NCBI GenBank assembly: GCA_030744095.1
Contig: JASLRF010000305.1
Location: forward strand, 1 to 9,370
Length of the DNA stretch: 9,370 bases
From: Pirellulaceae bacterium
GTDB taxonomy: Bacteria; Planctomycetota; Planctomycetia; Pirellulales; Pirellulaceae
Direction: 5' to 3'
Made by a program: the position numbers and the translations under genes. Below, piece after piece: positions 6,993-9,370 of the stretch (the first letter of the stretch is position 1; each line of letters opens with the position of its first letter). Under the pieces are notes generated by a model. The model saw only the letters and a program-made list of their open reading frames with translations. It was not told the origin of the DNA and made no database searches.

Positions 6993-8474
6993 ATGCTCAG
7001 GCCATCTGTACTTACCAGCGGTTTGATCGTTGTCCTCTCAGCTTTCGCGGCCGCACAGGACGTGGGGACCAAGGCGGAAACTGATCGCAATCGCGCTGTC
7101 TTTCCGGACGACGAGGATGCGGTCGGACAGCGACAATCGCTGTTGGCGGAAATCAAACCGTTTGTCGACAGACAATCGCGACCACCAAACATCGTGCTCA
7201 TTCTGGCGGACGATCTTGGTTACGCCGACATCGGGGTCCACGGTTCAAAGACCATCCCGACACCTCACATTGACGGCATCGCGGAAGGGGGAGTCCGTTT
7301 CTCGAACGCCTATGTTACGGCGGCGAGTTGCAGCCCGTCGCGAGCTGGTTTATTGACCGGGCGGTATCAACAGAGGGTTGGATTCGAGTTTAACACAGCG
7401 GGTGGAGCGATCACGCATCGCCTGTATCGCGGCCTGGACCCATCGGCCGTGACGTTGGCCGATGTTCTGCGGAAGGCTGGTTACAAAACGGGTATGTTTG
7501 GGAAGTGGCACTTGGGAACACGCAGCCACTTGCATCCCTTGTCGCGCGGATTTGATCGGTTCTTTGGCTTTCTGGCAGGAGCCCACTCGTTCTTCCCCGC
7601 CCAAAGCGAAGAGCCGATTTATTCAACCATGATGCGTGGTAGGACTGCTTTGAATGAACCGGATTACCTGACCGACGCCATCGCGCGCGAGGCAGTTCGC
7701 TTCATCAAGCAGAACTGTAAAGCCGCGTTCTTCGCGTACGTGCCCTTCAACGCCGTCCATACGCCAATCGAAGCGACCGAGAAATACGAACAGCGGTTTG
7801 CGGGCGAAAGGAACCCGAAGCAGCGAGCTTATAACGCCATGACGAGTGCGTTGGATGATGCCGTCGGATCAATCTTGAGTGCTGTATCGGAGAATAATCT
7901 GGACGACAACACGCTGGTCGTTTTCTTGAACGACAACGGCGGACCAATCTACACGGGAGTTCAAAGTAACGGGGCGCTCCGCTTGGGCAAGCTCTTCCTT
8001 TTCGAAGGCGGCGTCCGCGTCCCTATGCTCATGCGCTGGAACGGCGTCTTTCAGCCTGGGACCGTTTACGATCAAACGGTAAGTTCGCTCGACTTGTTTC
8101 CGTCAATCTGCAGCGCCGCCGGCATCCGTCTTCCGGAACAACTGTCGCTAGATGGTGTCGATCTTTCTCCGTACGTAAAAGGCAAAAAAACAGGCGAACC
8201 ACATCACAAACTGTTTTGGAGCAATGGACCTAACCGAGCCATGCGCATGGGCAACTGGAAGCTTGTCCAATCCCATGACCACGTCTGGTTGTTCGATCTC
8301 GGGGCCGACCTTGGCGAGAAGAAGAACCTCAGCCAGTCGCATCCTGAGGTCGTCAAAAAGATGCTGCGCGAATTGGACCTGTGGCAAGTGCAAATGCCGG
8401 CACCCGCGTGGCCCAGCAAACCGAGACGACGCAAGGTCAGAACGGCCGGTGGAGTCTACGAGCTGAACATTTGA
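6993..8474 (+). CDS. Secreted S1-family (formylglycine) sulfatase
   Basis: This is a 493-residue protein with a signal peptide at about 1-22 (ending AFAAAQ). It hydrolyses sulfate esters, most likely on polysaccharides or glycosaminoglycan-like glycans. The core starts at PNIVLILADD (65-74), whose two Asp residues bind calcium. The formylglycine motif is CSPSR (113-117), so Cys113 must be oxidised by a maturase encoded elsewhere. Other expected active-site residues are present: GKWHLG (170-175, Lys171 and His173), His256 (AVHTP), DN (314-315) and Lys333 before EGGVRVP. The catalytic set looks complete. About 40 residues (23-63) lie between the signal peptide and the core, more than most family members have, and the C-terminus has a basic stretch (KPRRRK, 476-481). 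The ATG at 6993 has AAGGA (6981-6985) 7 bases upstream. It is divergent from the esterase and convergent with the coiled-coil gene. The substrate is unknown. Confidence 0.96.
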   Translation: MLRPSVLTSGLIVVLSAFAAAQDVGTKAETDRNRAVFPDDEDAVGQRQSLLAEIKPFVDRQSRPPNIVLILADDLGYADIGVHGSKTIPTPHIDGIAEGGVRFSNAYVTAASCSPSRAGLLTGRYQQRVGFEFNTAGGAITHRLYRGLDPSAVTLADVLRKAGYKTGMFGKWHLGTRSHLHPLSRGFDRFFGFLAGAHSFFPAQSEEPIYSTMMRGRTALNEPDYLTDAIAREAVRFIKQNCKAAFFAYVPFNAVHTPIEATEKYEQRFAGERNPKQRAYNAMTSALDDAVGSILSAVSENNLDDNTLVVFLNDNGGPIYTGVQSNGALRLGKLFLFEGGVRVPMLMRWNGVFQPGTVYDQTVSSLDLFPSICSAAGIRLPEQLSLDGVDLSPYVKGKKTGEPHHKLFWSNGPNRAMRMGNWKLVQSHDHVWLFDLGADLGEKKNLSQSHPEVVKKMLRELDLWQVQMPAPAWPSKPRRRKVRTAGGVYELNI

Positions 8475-8519
8475 CTGAATCTGTCTGTGAGTCGATCCAA
8501 CCAGTGAAGTTCTTGCCGT

Positions 8520-9185
8520 TCATCTATCAGTGTCGGCGGACTTCGCTTCTTCTGTGTCCGTGAGTTGTCGCTGGAATTCCAGTCTCGCTCGCGCGCGGAG
8601 CAGTTCTTTTTGCGCTTGGTCTACATCGAGGTTCCGGAGTTCAAGTCCCCGAGCCGTGGCGAACCCTTTCGCGACCATTCTTTTGAGCTGATCTTGTTTC
8701 GACATTACATCGGCAAGTCGAATCTCGGCGTGCGTGACGCCCAACTCCAACGAGAATCTGCGGTCCATCTGTGCGGCCTTGGCGATATTGACCTGCGCTC
8801 GTGCACGCACCACTGCCAGACGGTCGCTTGCAACTTGGTTCTCCGTGGCAGCGCCTCGCTTGAACAACCGCTCGCTTTCCTTAAGCTGTTCCTCGGCAAA
8901 GTTCAACACGGCTTTCGCCTCCATCACGGAAACCGCCGGGAAGTGATTTGATCCCATCGACTGACGTTCTAACCGTGTTACGCGTGCTTGCAGGCGTTCG
9001 ATCATCTGTTCAAGTCGAATAACTTCGGCCTGCCTGGAGACTCGTTGGCCACTAATTCGGTCGCGACTTTCATCGAGTTCTCGTTTGATACGATTTGCAT
9101 CACGAGACTGCGCCCAGGTGACTTGTGTGCAACAAGAGACCAAGAAGGTCACAACAATCAGCCGGATGTAAAAGCGGGAGTTCAT
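8520..9185 (-). CDS. Exported coiled-coil protein with two HlyD-like hairpin motifs
   Basis: This is a 221-residue protein. A signal peptide covers about 1-26 (hydrophobic 7-17, likely cleavage after TWA or WAQ); a Cys pair at 18-19 lies inside it without a good lipobox. The mature protein is almost all charged alpha-helix: a heptad-like coiled coil at 52-75, then two related segments at about 104-137 (core LFKRGAAT) and 167-200 (core MVAKGFAT), each followed by a long helix. Such KRG/AKG turns between two helices resemble the hairpin of HlyD-type membrane-fusion proteins, but there are no lipoyl or beta-barrel domains. I chose the ATG at 9185 over an upstream start at 9227 because it follows GAGGA at 7 bases and gives a normal signal peptide. 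It converges on the sulfatase gene with 45 bases between the stops. Function is unknown; an envelope adaptor or efflux accessory role is speculative. Confidence 0.82.
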   Translation of the reverse strand: MNSRFYIRLIVVTFLVSCCTQVTWAQSRDANRIKRELDESRDRISGQRVSRQAEVIRLEQMIERLQARVTRLERQSMGSNHFPAVSVMEAKAVLNFAEEQLKESERLFKRGAATENQVASDRLAVVRARAQVNIAKAAQMDRRFSLELGVTHAEIRLADVMSKQDQLKRMVAKGFATARGLELRNLDVDQAQKELLRARARLEFQRQLTDTEEAKSADTDR

Positions 9186-9192
9186 TGATTTG

Positions 9193-9197
9193 TCCTC
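9193..9197 (-). promoter_or_regulatory. Shine-Dalgarno GAGGA deciding the start of the coiled-coil gene
   Basis: GAGGA on the minus strand lies 7 bases before the ATG at 9185. It falls inside the longer frame from 9227, and so favours the shorter product with an N-terminal signal peptide. Confidence 0.55.
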
Positions 9198-9281
9198 ATC
9201 CCAGGAAAGTTTTGAACGTGTTTGCACGCATTAGCAGATTGACACATCATTCATAGTCGGCGTTCGCAGAGAGGCTGTGAA

Positions 9282-9330
9282 TTAGTTGTAGGCCGGCATA
9301 ATGAACCTCCGATGTTCCATCCTTGGATGG
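9282..9330 (-). other. Short hairpin, strong Shine-Dalgarno and five-codon ORF upstream of the coiled-coil gene
   Basis: On the minus strand, an inverted repeat with 6-base arms and a 2-base centre (9317-9330, CCATCC/GGATGG) is followed 6 bases later by GGAGG (9306-9310). After another 6 bases comes an ATG (9299) that opens a frame of only five codons, MPAYN, then TAA (9284-9282). The coiled-coil gene starts 96 bases further on. It could be a leader peptide or a fragment of a dispersed repeat, or chance. The rest of 9228-9370 shows no gene. Confidence 0.2.
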
Positions 9331-9370
9331 CGCCTAATCAGTTGTCGCGTTGGGTGATCGGATCGACTAT

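Noticed and set aside
9239..9244. Perfect TTGACA on the plus strand
   Set aside because: No -10-like hexamer lies 16-18 bases downstream, and no plus-strand gene follows within the window.
9253..9370. 7-base inverted repeat (ATAGTCG at 9253-9259, CGACTAT at 9364-9370)
   Set aside because: Arms this short and about 100 bases apart occur by chance, there is no transposase, and one arm abuts the window edge.

Overview
The window looks like chromosomal DNA from a planctomycete, probably a Pirellulaceae/Rhodopirellula-type bacterium. This is inferred from gene content, not from a marker gene: a CRTAC1-type FG-GAP protein, a cytochrome c/VCBS lipoprotein, membrane-anchored TPR proteins, an EF-hand-bearing esterase and a formylglycine sulfatase in under 10 kb. 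Genes are closely packed, nearly all products carry export or membrane-anchor signals, and no mobile element, CRISPR array, tRNA or rRNA is visible.

Layout: positions 1-5589 hold four minus-strand genes, read right to left. They are a lipoprotein with one heme-c motif and six VCBS/FG-GAP calcium motifs (5589-4021), a membrane-anchored TPR protein (3993-2938), a second TPR protein (2721-1405) and a CRTAC1-type FG-GAP protein that runs off the left edge (1400-1). The two TPR proteins are paralogues that align without a gap for about 300 residues. Each sits beside a beta-propeller-type VCBS/FG-GAP protein, giving the order propeller-TPR-TPR-propeller. A possible 47-codon small ORF lies between the TPR genes and ends in an ATGA overlap with the second one.

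Positions 5707-6795 (minus) encode a secreted alpha/beta-hydrolase (carbohydrate-esterase/lipase type) with two N-terminal EF-hands. It is divergent from a secreted S1 sulfatase (6993-8474, plus) across a 197-bp spacer that carries candidate promoters in both directions. The pair is consistent with trimming of sulfated and esterified polysaccharides. Convergent with the sulfatase is a small exported coiled-coil protein (9185-8520, minus) with two copies of a HlyD-like hairpin motif but no lipoyl domain. The last 143 bases hold no convincing gene, only a short hairpin and a five-codon ORF behind a strong Shine-Dalgarno sequence.

The most unusual item is the mirrored propeller/TPR block with a cytochrome c domain at one end. 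The proteins probably act together at the cell envelope, but their function cannot be named from sequence alone.
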